From: Nesterenkonia haasae
GTDB lineage: Bacteria; Actinomycetota; Actinomycetes; Actinomycetales; Micrococcaceae
DNA: 64,000 nucleotides
Assembly (NCBI RefSeq): GCF_010119385.1
Contig: NZ_VFIE01000024.1
Location: 1 to 64,000, forward strand
Direction of reading: 5' to 3'
The position numbers were made by a program, and so were the translations under genes. Of this stretch, positions 1 to 7,486 are shown piece by piece (position 1 is the stretch's first letter; every line of letters starts with the position of its first letter). The notes below the pieces were generated by a model. It was not told the origin of the DNA. It made no database searches and was given only the letters and a program-made list of their open reading frames with translations.

Positions 1-87
1 GGCACCGGCGCGGCGGCAAGGATCTTCATCATCAACCACAAGCGTGCCGGCGCCGGGCCTAAGCCGGTTCTGAGCACGGTCAGCTGA
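1..87 (+). CDS. C-terminal end of an upstream gene (partial)
   Basis: An open frame enters from the left edge and stops with TGA at 85-87. Only 28 residues are visible, ending in a basic, proline-containing tail. Because the next gene is a TusA/YeeD-like sulfur carrier, and such genes commonly sit directly behind YeeE/YedE sulfur permeases, this may be the end of such a permease. That identity is inferred from the neighbour only; the visible residues do not prove it. Confidence 0.45.
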   Translation, partial: GTGAAARIFIINHKRAGAGPKPVLSTVS

Positions 88-146
88 GCCTCCCGGTTGA
101 GCGATCCGACTTCCACAAAGTACGTCTGAAGAAAAGGAGTCATGCA

Positions 147-374
147 ATGGCAAAGCATCTGCTCGAAACCGATGGCCAGGTCTGCCCGTTCCCGCTGGTG
201 GAAGCCAAACAGGCCATCAACCAGATCGACCTGGGCGACGAACTGATCATCAACTTCGACTGCACCCAGGCCACCGACTCCATCCCGCAGTGGGCGGCCG
301 AGAACGGCTACCCGGTCACAGAGTTCATCAAGCGCGGTGCCGCCGAATGGAGCATCACAGTTCAGAAAGCCTGA
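147..374 (+). CDS. TusA/YeeD-family sulfur carrier protein
   Basis: This 75-residue cytoplasmic protein has the TusA/SirA fold signature: a short first strand, the Cys-Pro-x-Pro motif (C13-P-F-P) with the persulfide-carrying cysteine, then an amphipathic helix (VEAKQAINQ) and the typical end of the family. Members relay sulfur in thiouridine, thiosulfate or molybdenum-cofactor metabolism; stand-alone ones next to YeeE permeases handle imported thiosulfate. An AAAGGAG ribosome binding site lies ahead of the ATG. It follows the partial upstream gene by about 60 bases, probably in the same operon. The family is secure, the exact sulfur pathway is inferred. Confidence 0.88.
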   Translation: MAKHLLETDGQVCPFPLVEAKQAINQIDLGDELIINFDCTQATDSIPQWAAENGYPVTEFIKRGAAEWSITVQKA

Positions 375-446
375 GTCGGGAGGCCTCCCCGGAGGTACAC
401 GGTGGAACTCAGCGTCTCGGTTTCTCCGAGCTAGACACGATACTGT

Positions 447-1466
447 GTGGCAGTGTCGCCTGATTCTCGCCTCCGCGCCCGCGCGCTCTCCGCTCCCCGG
501 CTCGACCGGCACGACGAACAGCGCCAAAAAGGTGACTGGCTGAGTCGCATATGGGAGCACCCAAGCACTCGTGTTCTTCGCATTGATCAGGGCAAAGCTC
601 CCATCAACGGAGCCAGCGACCCTGCGACCGCGGCACTTTCCAACACGGAACCCCGACTGCTACTGACAGCACCGCAAGGGGAGTTGCCAGATACCGCCCT
701 CTACATAGGTGAAGTCAGCATCGAGGACGGAGGAAGTTTCCCCGAAGGCGCTGTGCCCGGTCACGTCGTAGCTGTGCCGATAAGCAATTCTTCGGCAGGC
801 AATGGTCGTGTCTTTCAGGCCCAGACGACCACCTGGGAGAGCCTGCGCAGCATCGGCCACCTCCTGCCCGCCGTCGAAGCAGAGCTGCTGACGCACGCCA
901 CTGCCCTGACCGGATGGCACGCGTCCTCAGCGTTTTGTCCGGCCTGCGGCGGTGTCACTGAAGTACGCAGTTCAGGCTGGGCGCGAGTGTGCACTCGATG
1001 CGATGAGGTGCACTTCCCACGGACAGATCCGGCCGTGATCACCGCTGTCATCGGCGCCGATGACTGCCTCCTGCTGGGGTCGGCAGTGCGGTGGGATGCT
1101 CGCCGCTACTCAACATTCGCCGGGTTCGTGGAGGCTGGGGAGTCACTGGAAAGTGCCATAGTCCGCGAGGTAAAGGAAGAAGCCGGCGTCGTCGTCGAAC
1201 ACGTGGAGTACATCAGCTCTCAGGCGTGGCCATTCCCCCGTTCGCTCATGCTGGGATTCTTGGCTCATACCAACGACGCCTGCGCCACCGCTGACCAGGA
1301 GGAGATCCGCGAAGTCCGCTGGTTCACGCGTGACAAACTCCGCGACGACGTCACCAGCGGTGCCATCGCGCTGCCGCCGAGATCTTCCATTTCGCATGCT
1401 CTGATCGCGCACTGGTATGGCGGTGCGCTGCCGGAGCAGGACCCAGACAGCGCGTCACCAATCTGA
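447..1466 (+). CDS. nudC: NAD(+) diphosphatase NudC (Nudix hydrolase with zinc ribbon)
   Basis: This 339-residue protein hydrolyses NAD(H) to NMN(H) and AMP and, in characterised relatives, removes NAD caps from RNA. A poorly conserved N-terminal domain is followed by a zinc ribbon (C164, C167, C182, C185), then the Nudix domain with the box starting at G226 (GFVEAGES... REVKEEAGV). The NudC-specific SQxWPFPxS motif is present at about 258-265 as SQAWPFPRS. The start is GTG at 447; a second in-frame GTG at 453 is equally possible. It is about 70 bases after the sulfur carrier gene and is probably an independent housekeeping gene. Confidence 0.93.
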   Translation: MAVSPDSRLRARALSAPRLDRHDEQRQKGDWLSRIWEHPSTRVLRIDQGKAPINGASDPATAALSNTEPRLLLTAPQGELPDTALYIGEVSIEDGGSFPEGAVPGHVVAVPISNSSAGNGRVFQAQTTTWESLRSIGHLLPAVEAELLTHATALTGWHASSAFCPACGGVTEVRSSGWARVCTRCDEVHFPRTDPAVITAVIGADDCLLLGSAVRWDARRYSTFAGFVEAGESLESAIVREVKEEAGVVVEHVEYISSQAWPFPRSLMLGFLAHTNDACATADQEEIREVRWFTRDKLRDDVTSGAIALPPRSSISHALIAHWYGGALPEQDPDSASPI

Positions 1467-1785
1467 GGAAGAGGCTGAACATTGCTGCCCTGGCTCCCAT
1501 GTTCTACTTGTGGAACCAACCGCAAACCCCTCCGTTCTCAAGCCGCTTCAAGTACATGGTTCTGCAGTAAGCCTCTCTGCAGAGGCATCGAACCTCTTCA
1601 CCACATGAACGTGGCAGTCGACAAGGGCCGTAGATGGCCCCGCTGCCACAAAGCATGGAGCTGAATTTGGACTCGTTCTTGACAGCGCCAACACCTACCG
1701 AACGATAAGGATTCAGTGCTACCTTGTGTACCAAAGAGAGATAAAAAGCCCGCACAGGTGATTTCTCTGTTGGAGAGGAGCCGAA
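1467..1785. other. Intergenic region of 319 bases upstream of the unknown gene pair
   Basis: No convincing gene or RNA is seen here. A TTGACA hexamer at 1679-1684 is followed by a GATAAG at 1704-1709 (19-base spacing), a possible promoter for the downstream pair. A GGAGAGGAG ribosome binding site lies at the right end, just ahead of the ATG at 1786. The segment is somewhat richer in A and T than its neighbours, as is the whole stretch to about 2800, which suggests an inserted island. Confidence 0.4.
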
Positions 1786-1977
1786 ATGGTACAAACTGTT
1801 GTGAGCAGCAACGATGAACTGCGCCGGGAGAAGACAGACCTCCTCCGTGGCACGGAGCTATCAGAAACTGAACTCTTACGGCGTGGTGAAGAGTGGATTC
1901 CAATGTCAGACACTGACTGGAACATCTTCTACAAGGTTTCGGACATCAACTGGCTCATCGAACACGGTAATGAGTGA
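1786..1977 (+). CDS. Small hypothetical protein, first gene of a coupled pair
   Basis: This 63-residue, charged, soluble protein is rich in Glu and Arg in its first half (LRREKTDLLRGTELSETELLRRGEEW) and looks mostly helical, then ends in an aromatic segment (DWNIFYKVSDINWLIEH). I recognise no family. A strong GGAGAGGAG site precedes the ATG. Its stop overlaps the start of the next gene by 8 bases, so the two are translationally coupled. Size, charge, coupling and softer base composition fit an antitoxin-like or small regulatory partner, but nothing in the sequence proves that. Confidence 0.7.
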   Translation: MVQTVVSSNDELRREKTDLLRGTELSETELLRRGEEWIPMSDTDWNIFYKVSDINWLIEHGNE

Positions 1978-2647
1978 CGGTAGAGCGCTACGCGTAGAAG
2001 CGGAAAAGTTCGCCCAACGAATAGACAACACAATTGACTTGGTAGTACATGGAAACCCAGGGATCGCCCCCAGGCCCTTCAAGGCCGGGGGCGGTTTCGT
2101 CGTGCGCTTGGACGAGCCCCTTCCGCTCGCACAAGATGGTAAGACTACGCTCCTCATGAATCTGAGGTTTGGCTGCATGTGGAGTTCTGACACGAAACAC
2201 CTAGCAATACAAGACTCTCGCATCGATGTCCGAAGAGTCACAGGGGGCGTACCCCTCGTCGGTTTTGACTACAACAGGAGCCCCAAAAGCACGCCAGCGG
2301 CTCACATTAATTTCAGCGGTATGAACAGTCACCTCACCGACATTCTCCCTAAACGCTATGAGTCGCGGGACGGAAGTCATGTTGAGTTGACAGGGAGCAA
2401 GGTTCACCTGCCCGTGGGAGGCCACCGATTCCGTCCTACCCTGGAAGATGTGTTGGAAATGCTCATCAATGACTTCGGGATCGACCATAAGAAAGATTCA
2501 GCGAGACGCGCCATCAGAGATGGGCGCCGCAACTTCCGGCTGGGTCAAGTTTCAGCTGCGGCCACAGATGCCCCGCTTGTGGCGCAAGAAGCAATACATG
2601 GACGCCCAAGCGATAAAGAAAGAACCGACCGACTCGAAGCGTTCTAA
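1970..2647 (+). CDS. Hypothetical protein, second gene of a coupled pair
   Basis: This 225-residue protein starts at the ATG at 1970 inside the end of the previous gene. The open frame extends further upstream, but that part overlaps the smaller gene fully and has no ribosome site. It has no membrane segments or signal peptide. A His-rich, beta-like centre (AAHINFSGM, PVGGHRFRPTLEDVLEMLINDFGI) is followed by a basic, low-complexity tail. I do not recognise the family. The HRFRP...LEDVLEMLI block looks like the conserved core to search with. Its role is unknown; a toxin or effector partner of the 63-residue protein is only an inference from gene arrangement. Confidence 0.68.
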   Translation: MSDGRALRVEAEKFAQRIDNTIDLVVHGNPGIAPRPFKAGGGFVVRLDEPLPLAQDGKTTLLMNLRFGCMWSSDTKHLAIQDSRIDVRRVTGGVPLVGFDYNRSPKSTPAAHINFSGMNSHLTDILPKRYESRDGSHVELTGSKVHLPVGGHRFRPTLEDVLEMLINDFGIDHKKDSARRAIRDGRRNFRLGQVSAAATDAPLVAQEAIHGRPSDKERTDRLEAF

Positions 2648-2820
2648 GACACAACGACGTTGCCTTGAACACACTGCGTCAGCACCCGACAGTCCAACAC
2701 CAATTCCTGCTATGAGACCGCGGAACTGGACTTCAGAGTAGCCTGCCACTTCAGTGAAAAGAACTGTGAATTTGGCCCCTCCCTATCTTCCCAACAGGTA
2801 CCTCAGCAGAGGAAAGCAAT

Positions 2821-4527
2821 TTAGGTCCTATTTCTGCGTGAGGGGATCACTGCGTGCAGTAGTGGGACGAGGGAGACGACCATAACGGCGTAGCCGATGG
2901 CACCGTGGTCGGTGGCCAGCAGTGCTCCGGTGATCACCACTCCGGTGAACAGCACCGCTGAGATGAGCCGGCGCCCGGTGCGTTCTACGGCTGCGATCCG
3001 CCGTTCGAGATCCGGAGTGCGCACTGCTATGCGCCCAGCTTCAATACGGTCAGCTACTTCGGTGAGCCGGCCCGGTAGCCGGTACGCCGTTGCCACAGTG
3101 CTCGCGACTCTTTGGGCAGCGTCCTGAACCGCCGGTCCAGTTTGGTCGCGGATCAGCTGCTGGGCATAGGGCTCGATCGCGTCCCAGATGTTGAATCGAG
3201 AATCCAGAGTGCTGCAGACTCCGGAGATTAGCGAGACTGTACGCAGCATCAGCAGAAAGTTCTCTGGCAGCTGGAATGGCAGCGAGCGCACCAGTTCGCC
3301 GAATTCGTTGGCGAAGTCTCGAAATTCTCGCGGGTCGACTTCCTTCAGCTCTGCGAAGCCCATGCCACCGAATCGTGCGAAAAGCTGTGTCATTGCTCGT
3401 TCGAGCTCGGCGGTGTCGGCCGATGGGAGCAGCACACCCACGTCCTGGATGCCCTCAACGAGGCTCTTGCCATCACGCGAGGCGGCGGCGATGAACACCC
3501 GCCGCAGGCCATTGCGCAGCGTGTCCGGGATTTCTCCCATCATGCCGAAATCGATGAAGGTTAAGTTCCACGGCGGGCCCTGTCCTGCCGCTGTGGGAAT
3601 CTCCTCGTTTGGGGCGGCTGGCGTGACGAAGATGTTTCCAGGATGTGGGTCTGCGTGGAAGAACCCGTGGACGAACAGTTGATCGAACATGACGTTCGCA
3701 AATTGTATTGCGACCTCTGACGGGTCGATTCCCGCAGACTTGAGCTTCTCCACATCGTTGATCTTGATCGCAGTTACGTCCTGCAGTGTCAGGACCCGTC
3801 GCGTAGTGCGTTCCCACATCACATCCGGCGTCGAGACACGAGGATCGTCGGCGAAGTTCGCGGAGAACCGTTCAGCATTGGAGGCCTCATGGAGGTAGTC
3901 GATTTCTTCCCTACTGGTTGCTGCGAATTCCTCAACGAGTGCGGGGGCATCCACCCTGCTGCTGACCAAGCGGATACGAGACAACCACCTGCCGACGCGT
4001 CTGAGCGCGGCCAAGTCAACGTCAACAATCTCATCAATCCCAGGGCGTTGTATCTTGACGACCGCGGCGTCGAAACCTGCTATTTCGGCGTCGTCGGCCA
4101 TAGGTGCCGCTCGGTGGGCCTGTCCCAGTGAGGCAGCCGCAACCGGGGCCGGGTCAACGGAGGAATATATGTACTCCAGAGGGGCCCCGAGTTCATTCTC
4201 GGCGACCTCCTTGATGGCGGCAAAGGCCACCGGACTGACCTCATCCTGCAACCCTTCCAACTCTTTGGTGATCTCAGGAGGTAGGACGTCTAGTCGGGAG
4301 GAGAGGTACTGACCTACCTTGATCATCAGCCCACCGAGATCAATGGCGAGGGCGTGAAAGCGCTGGGCTAGGCGCTGCATTCGTCGCGACCGCCCAGGGG
4401 TGGAGAGCCGTGCCAGGCCGATTCGCGGCAGAAACAATTCGAACCACCACACCTGGACCAGGTGCAGCGCAGCGAATCGCAATATCCGACGGTACCGGTT
4501 ACGTAGCGACTTTGCCGAAGCTCTCAC
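2821..4527 (-). CDS. ABC1/UbiB (AarF) family atypical kinase
   Basis: This 568-residue protein belongs to the UbiB/ABC1 atypical kinase/ATPase family linked to isoprenoid quinone metabolism and membrane lipid handling. Visible hallmarks in order: the KxGQ motif (K70-V-G-Q), the alanine-rich nucleotide loop AAASLGQ at about 130-136, the VKIQRPG lysine near 158, the EEIDYxxEAxN block, the catalytic HADPHPGN loop near 295 and a DFG-like FIDFGMMG. Two hydrophobic C-terminal segments anchor it in the membrane, as usual. The start is GTG. It lies 52 bases downstream of the PadR gene on the same strand, probably in one transcript. Confidence 0.92.
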   Translation of the reverse strand: MRASAKSLRNRYRRILRFAALHLVQVWWFELFLPRIGLARLSTPGRSRRMQRLAQRFHALAIDLGGLMIKVGQYLSSRLDVLPPEITKELEGLQDEVSPVAFAAIKEVAENELGAPLEYIYSSVDPAPVAAASLGQAHRAAPMADDAEIAGFDAAVVKIQRPGIDEIVDVDLAALRRVGRWLSRIRLVSSRVDAPALVEEFAATSREEIDYLHEASNAERFSANFADDPRVSTPDVMWERTTRRVLTLQDVTAIKINDVEKLKSAGIDPSEVAIQFANVMFDQLFVHGFFHADPHPGNIFVTPAAPNEEIPTAAGQGPPWNLTFIDFGMMGEIPDTLRNGLRRVFIAAASRDGKSLVEGIQDVGVLLPSADTAELERAMTQLFARFGGMGFAELKEVDPREFRDFANEFGELVRSLPFQLPENFLLMLRTVSLISGVCSTLDSRFNIWDAIEPYAQQLIRDQTGPAVQDAAQRVASTVATAYRLPGRLTEVADRIEAGRIAVRTPDLERRIAAVERTGRRLISAVLFTGVVITGALLATDHGAIGYAVMVVSLVPLLHAVIPSRRNRT

Positions 4528-4579
4528 TCGACGCCTTGGAGGCCGCGACCCCGATAGTCAGCTGCTGAGGGCACGCGGC

Positions 4580-5155
4580 TCAATCCTGAGCAAGGATGGA
4601 GTACAGCTTCCGCCGCACCTGGTCTATTTCCTGCTCCGCCTGTCGGATCTGTTCGGGTGTCCCGGAACGCCCGACCTGTGCGGCAGCCTGAGCCAGCTCC
4701 ATTCCCGCCTTGGACAGGGTTCGTACCGAATGACCGCGGTGATCGGAACCCTGCCACTGCACCGGCCACTGATCTGCTGCAGCAGCAGCTTCACGACCTT
4801 CTTCAGTGAGCGAATAGGTCTTGCGCCCACCCTCTGCCTCAGCGTGAATGAGTCCTTCGTCGGCCAACAGCTGAAGAGTGGGATACACCGAGCCCGGGCT
4901 GGGCTTCCACGCTCCGCCACTGCGCTGTTCGATCTCGTGGATGATCTGGTATCCGTGCATCGAACGTTCGGTCAGCAGGGAAAGAACTGCTACACGCACA
5001 TCCCCGCGGCTAGCTCGGGGAGCCGATTTATTCTTGAAGGCGCCGCGTAGCTGGTCCAATGCGTCCCAGATCTCCCCAGAAGGCCCTCCCCCAGGTGGCC
5101 GGCAGTCTCCGAAGATGCTCCTGCCGCGTGGGTCACTTCTTGCTGAATCAGTCAT
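4580..5155 (-). CDS. PadR family transcriptional regulator
   Basis: This 191-residue protein has the PadR winged helix at about residues 50-120, with the diagnostic MHGYQIIHEIEQRSGGAWKPSPGSVYPTLQLLADEGLI segment (split here: MHGYQII then SPGSVYPTL). A C-terminal helical region provides dimerisation. PadR proteins usually repress their own operon in response to phenolics or drugs. It is first in the operon with the UbiB-like gene and faces the bacteriocin-like operon across about 250 bases; an AT-rich palindrome at 5203-5212 is its likely operator. Confidence 0.92.
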   Translation of the reverse strand: MTDSARSDPRGRSIFGDCRPPGGGPSGEIWDALDQLRGAFKNKSAPRASRGDVRVAVLSLLTERSMHGYQIIHEIEQRSGGAWKPSPGSVYPTLQLLADEGLIHAEAEGGRKTYSLTEEGREAAAAADQWPVQWQGSDHRGHSVRTLSKAGMELAQAAAQVGRSGTPEQIRQAEQEIDQVRRKLYSILAQD

Positions 5156-5202
5156 GACAACCTCCTAATGGCCGTGCCCACTATGAGCTCGGACTGACTT
5201 AA

Positions 5203-5212
5203 CGATATATCG
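5203..5212. promoter_or_regulatory. Candidate PadR operator
   Basis: A perfect palindrome, CGATATATCG, lies about 50 bases upstream of the PadR start. PadR-type regulators in Actinobacteria often bind AT-rich cores of this kind and autoregulate. Assignment rests on position and symmetry only. Confidence 0.4.
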
Positions 5213-5309
5213 GCGAGCCTTGTATTGCGAGCGCCAGCGCCGGATCCCGCGAGGTCGTCCAATCGGCGGACGCGGGGTCGTTCAGTTCGACGATCCTCTA
5301 TTAACATTC

Positions 5310-5342
5310 TTGACAAGGTTGCGCAGATCACAAAAGTATAGG
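5310..5342 (+). promoter_or_regulatory. Candidate promoter of the bacteriocin-like operon
   Basis: A consensus TTGACA (5310-5315) is followed 20 to 21 bases later by GTATAG/TATAGG (5336-5342), then about 70 bases to the first ATG. The spacing is longer than ideal, so strong expression would probably need an activator. The candidate activator is the LuxR-type protein at the end of the cluster. Confidence 0.35.
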
Positions 5343-5411
5343 AACTGGCGGAGGCAATTCTGCCAACAGAGTATTAACGCGATTGGGAACACGAAACGCT
5401 AGGAGGAAGTA

Positions 5412-5627
5412 ATGACTACTCTGACATACGAGGCACCAACTCTCACTGTTGATGAGTCCATCACTGACAACGAAGTTCCGTGGGCAGCAGCAGTGGCAGC
5501 ACTGCTACCAGTGAGTGCGGCATTCGTCGTTTTCGTCTGCAATCAGTGCCCCGGGCACTGCACAAGCCTGGTCCGCACCTATGAGACTGTGCGCGACTGG
5601 ATCTTCACCACTCAAGGCTGCGCATAG
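5412..5627 (+). CDS. Candidate secreted peptide precursor (RiPP or disulfide bacteriocin)
   Basis: This 71-residue peptide has an acidic, hydrophilic first 22 residues resembling a leader (many Thr, Glu, Asp), a hydrophobic segment at about 24-42 (WAAAVAALL...AAFVVFV), and a C-terminal part with four cysteines (C43, C46, C50, C70), Arg and aromatic residues. A strong AGGAGG site lies 5 bases from the ATG. It is the first gene of an operon that also encodes a PqqD-like/M50 protease fusion, an ABC transporter and a DsbA-like protein, all suited to leader binding, cleavage, export and disulfide formation. I know no named family for it. The even number of cysteines and absence of lanthionine or radical SAM enzymes favour disulfides. 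Confidence 0.75.
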   Translation: MTTLTYEAPTLTVDESITDNEVPWAAAVAALLPVSAAFVVFVCNQCPGHCTSLVRTYETVRDWIFTTQGCA

Positions 5628-5647
5628 TCGAGGGCGAGGGCATTTCA

Positions 5648-5848
5648 GTGGACCATACTGAGCAGGCGAAGAAGAAAAAATCCCGAACACTCGTCATCGG
5701 CGTGATCGTGGTGGCCGTGAGTCTCCTGCTCACGGCGGTGATCTACGGATGGCTGATATGGAGCAACTGCAACTCTGACGGGATTGCCGACTTCTTCGCC
5801 GATGTCAGAGACTTTCACACCTCCTACGACGGGTGTGATCCTCGTTGA
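5648..5848 (+). CDS. Small single-span membrane peptide with two cysteines
   Basis: This 66-residue product begins with a GTG codon 20 bases after the precursor gene. It has a highly basic cytoplasmic N-terminus (KKKKSR), one membrane segment at about 14-38, and an acidic, aromatic external tail of about 27 residues with two cysteines. It may be an immunity protein (small basic/membrane proteins commonly are), a second peptide of a two-component bacteriocin, or a chaperone for the protease. The paired external cysteines would be substrates for the DsbA-like protein of the same operon. Its stop overlaps the start of the next gene. Function is not established. Confidence 0.65.
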   Translation: MDHTEQAKKKKSRTLVIGVIVVAVSLLLTAVIYGWLIWSNCNSDGIADFFADVRDFHTSYDGCDPR

Positions 5849-6783
5849 CGCGTCGGCAGGGATATGCTGCCGATGAACGGGTGCGCTCGGCGCCGATGAA
5901 GTCAGCAGATGGACATGCCCCACGCCCGCAGAACAGCTCCGCTGGGCTGCTGCTCGACATTGTTCAACGGCGCGATTCCACGAGCATCGGTGAGTTGACT
6001 GACGCCCTCTGCAGTACCTATCAGATACCGCGGGAGACGGCACATCGTGATGTCTCCGCCTTCGTCGCCGATGCACAGCAGGGCGGAGTGCTGAGCTATA
6101 CGGCGACTAGTAGCTGGAAGTTGCTGTGGGGAGCCGCGCTGAGGCAGCTCCCCACAGCGGGGCTCCGTCTGCTCTATGGGAGCCCTTCCTCGGGGGGACT
6201 ACCCAGGAAGATCTTCTATGAGCCGTCTGCCAGTACCCTTCTGGCCCTCGTAGCTGCGATTTCCATCCCCTCTGCTGTTCTGATCAGTGGATTCATATCA
6301 TTAGTGATCGTGCTCTTCGAGATCATCATGTACGGGGAACTCTCCGGCCAAGTGCTTTTTCTCCTTGGGCTCGCCTCGGCAGCCTTCGTAGCCTCAATGG
6401 TGGTGAGTAATGGGGTCCATGAACTCTCCCACTACAGGGCATGCCGCAGACTCGGCGTCGCCGTGCGCCACATCTACTTCGACCGGTTCGTGGTGGGCAT
6501 CCGCAGAGTCTCAGCGAAGCCGGCACAGGACATCCACATCACGCTGAAAGGACCGCTCAACGGAGCTGTCGCCGCTCTGGCAGTTACAGTGACAGCTGCT
6601 TTCGCCTGCTATATCGCAACGCTCCTAGGATTGATCACCGGAGGCGAAGGGATCGTGGTCACGCTGGCGGCCGGTGTGCCGGCACTTGCTCAACTGATGA
6701 CGGCTCTTCCGCACACCGCCGATGGCCAGGTCATCGTTCAGTCCTTCAACCAGGAGCGGGAAGACTATGCTCAGGCTGGATAG
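5845..6783 (+). CDS. PqqD-like domain fused to M50 intramembrane metalloprotease
   Basis: Read from TTG at 5845, the protein has 312 residues; the TTG overlaps the previous stop, and ATG at 5896 is an alternative start. Residues 31-80 match the PqqD/RRE pattern (LLLDIVQRRDSTSIGELTDAL ... DVSAFVADAQQGGVL, long stretch abbreviated), the fold that binds RiPP leader peptides. Residues 130-190 carry membrane helices, followed by the zinc motif H192-E-L-S-H196, further helices, and a conserved Asp-Gly (D293-G294) in the context LPHTADGQ, the third zinc ligand of M50/site-2 proteases. It should bind the leader and cut a substrate within or next to the membrane. The best substrate candidate is the 71-residue peptide with its hydrophobic middle segment. 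Confidence 0.82.
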   Translation: MTRRQGYAADERVRSAPMKSADGHAPRPQNSSAGLLLDIVQRRDSTSIGELTDALCSTYQIPRETAHRDVSAFVADAQQGGVLSYTATSSWKLLWGAALRQLPTAGLRLLYGSPSSGGLPRKIFYEPSASTLLALVAAISIPSAVLISGFISLVIVLFEIIMYGELSGQVLFLLGLASAAFVASMVVSNGVHELSHYRACRRLGVAVRHIYFDRFVVGIRRVSAKPAQDIHITLKGPLNGAVAALAVTVTAAFACYIATLLGLITGGEGIVVTLAAGVPALAQLMTALPHTADGQVIVQSFNQEREDYAQAG

Positions 6784-7486
6784 CCTCCAGGGGCGTGCCG
6801 GAACTTTCGAATTGGGGCCCATCACCTTGGAGTGCCCGGGTCCGATCACCGCACTGATCGGACCTAACGGTTCAGGCAAAACGACATTCCTCAAAGCACT
6901 CTTGGGGGAGTCCCGTGCCGATGGCGAGGTTCACATCGACGGCATGCCGATTGAGGACCAGGAATTGGAAACGTTCCGGCATGTCAGCTACGTCGCTGAT
7001 GCTTTCCCCGAGGTCTTCTCCACGATGAAGACTGAGGATTACCTATACTTCCTAGCTTCAGCACGGCATGACGCATTCGGCGCAGATATCGGGGATCAGC
7101 TCGCTGACGCCTACGACATGCTGAACAGGCTCGGAGTGGACATCCAGGGCAAGCGCATCTCGGGGCTCTCCTTTGGAAACCAAAGAAAAGTCCATCTGGC
7201 AAGCGGGCTGATGCATAAACCGAGGCTGTTCATCGTCGATGAACCCCAGACGGGAATGGACTTCTCCAGCAGCTATACCTTTCAGAGCATCATCACCCAA
7301 ATGGCCACCGAACGAGGTGTCCAGGTATTCATGTCGAATCACGACCTGGACTCTGTGGCGCGGTGCGCCGACAGCATCATCGCTCTGAAGTCTGGAAAAA
7401 TCAGCGCGGAGTTTCCAACATCAGATATCAGAGAAGAGGATCTCCGTGAGAAGCTGGCAAGCGTCTTCATCTCCGATGATGAATAG
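6767..7486 (+). CDS. ABC transporter ATP-binding protein of the peptide cluster
   Basis: This 240-residue ATPase starts at ATG 6767, preceded by AGGAGCGGGA and overlapping the end of the protease gene by 17 bases; an upstream extension in frame lacks a ribosome site. Walker A is GPNGSGKT (32-39), the signature is a degenerate LSFGN (134-138) and Walker B is LFIVDEP (154-160), followed by a SNHD switch histidine. It pairs with the large permease directly downstream and is most likely the exporter, or self-protection pump, for the cluster peptide. The altered signature (Phe for Gly at the third position) occurs in many bacteriocin-type exporters and need not mean loss of activity. Confidence 0.9.
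   Translation: MLRLDSLQGRAGTFELGPITLECPGPITALIGPNGSGKTTFLKALLGESRADGEVHIDGMPIEDQELETFRHVSYVADAFPEVFSTMKTEDYLYFLASARHDAFGADIGDQLADAYDMLNRLGVDIQGKRISGLSFGNQRKVHLASGLMHKPRLFIVDEPQTGMDFSSSYTFQSIITQMATERGVQVFMSNHDLDSVARCADSIIALKSGKISAEFPTSDIREEDLREKLASVFISDDE

Noticed and set aside
1490-1660. Possible tRNA or small RNA between nudC and the unknown pair
   Set aside because: No acceptor stem, T-loop or anticodon arrangement could be found.
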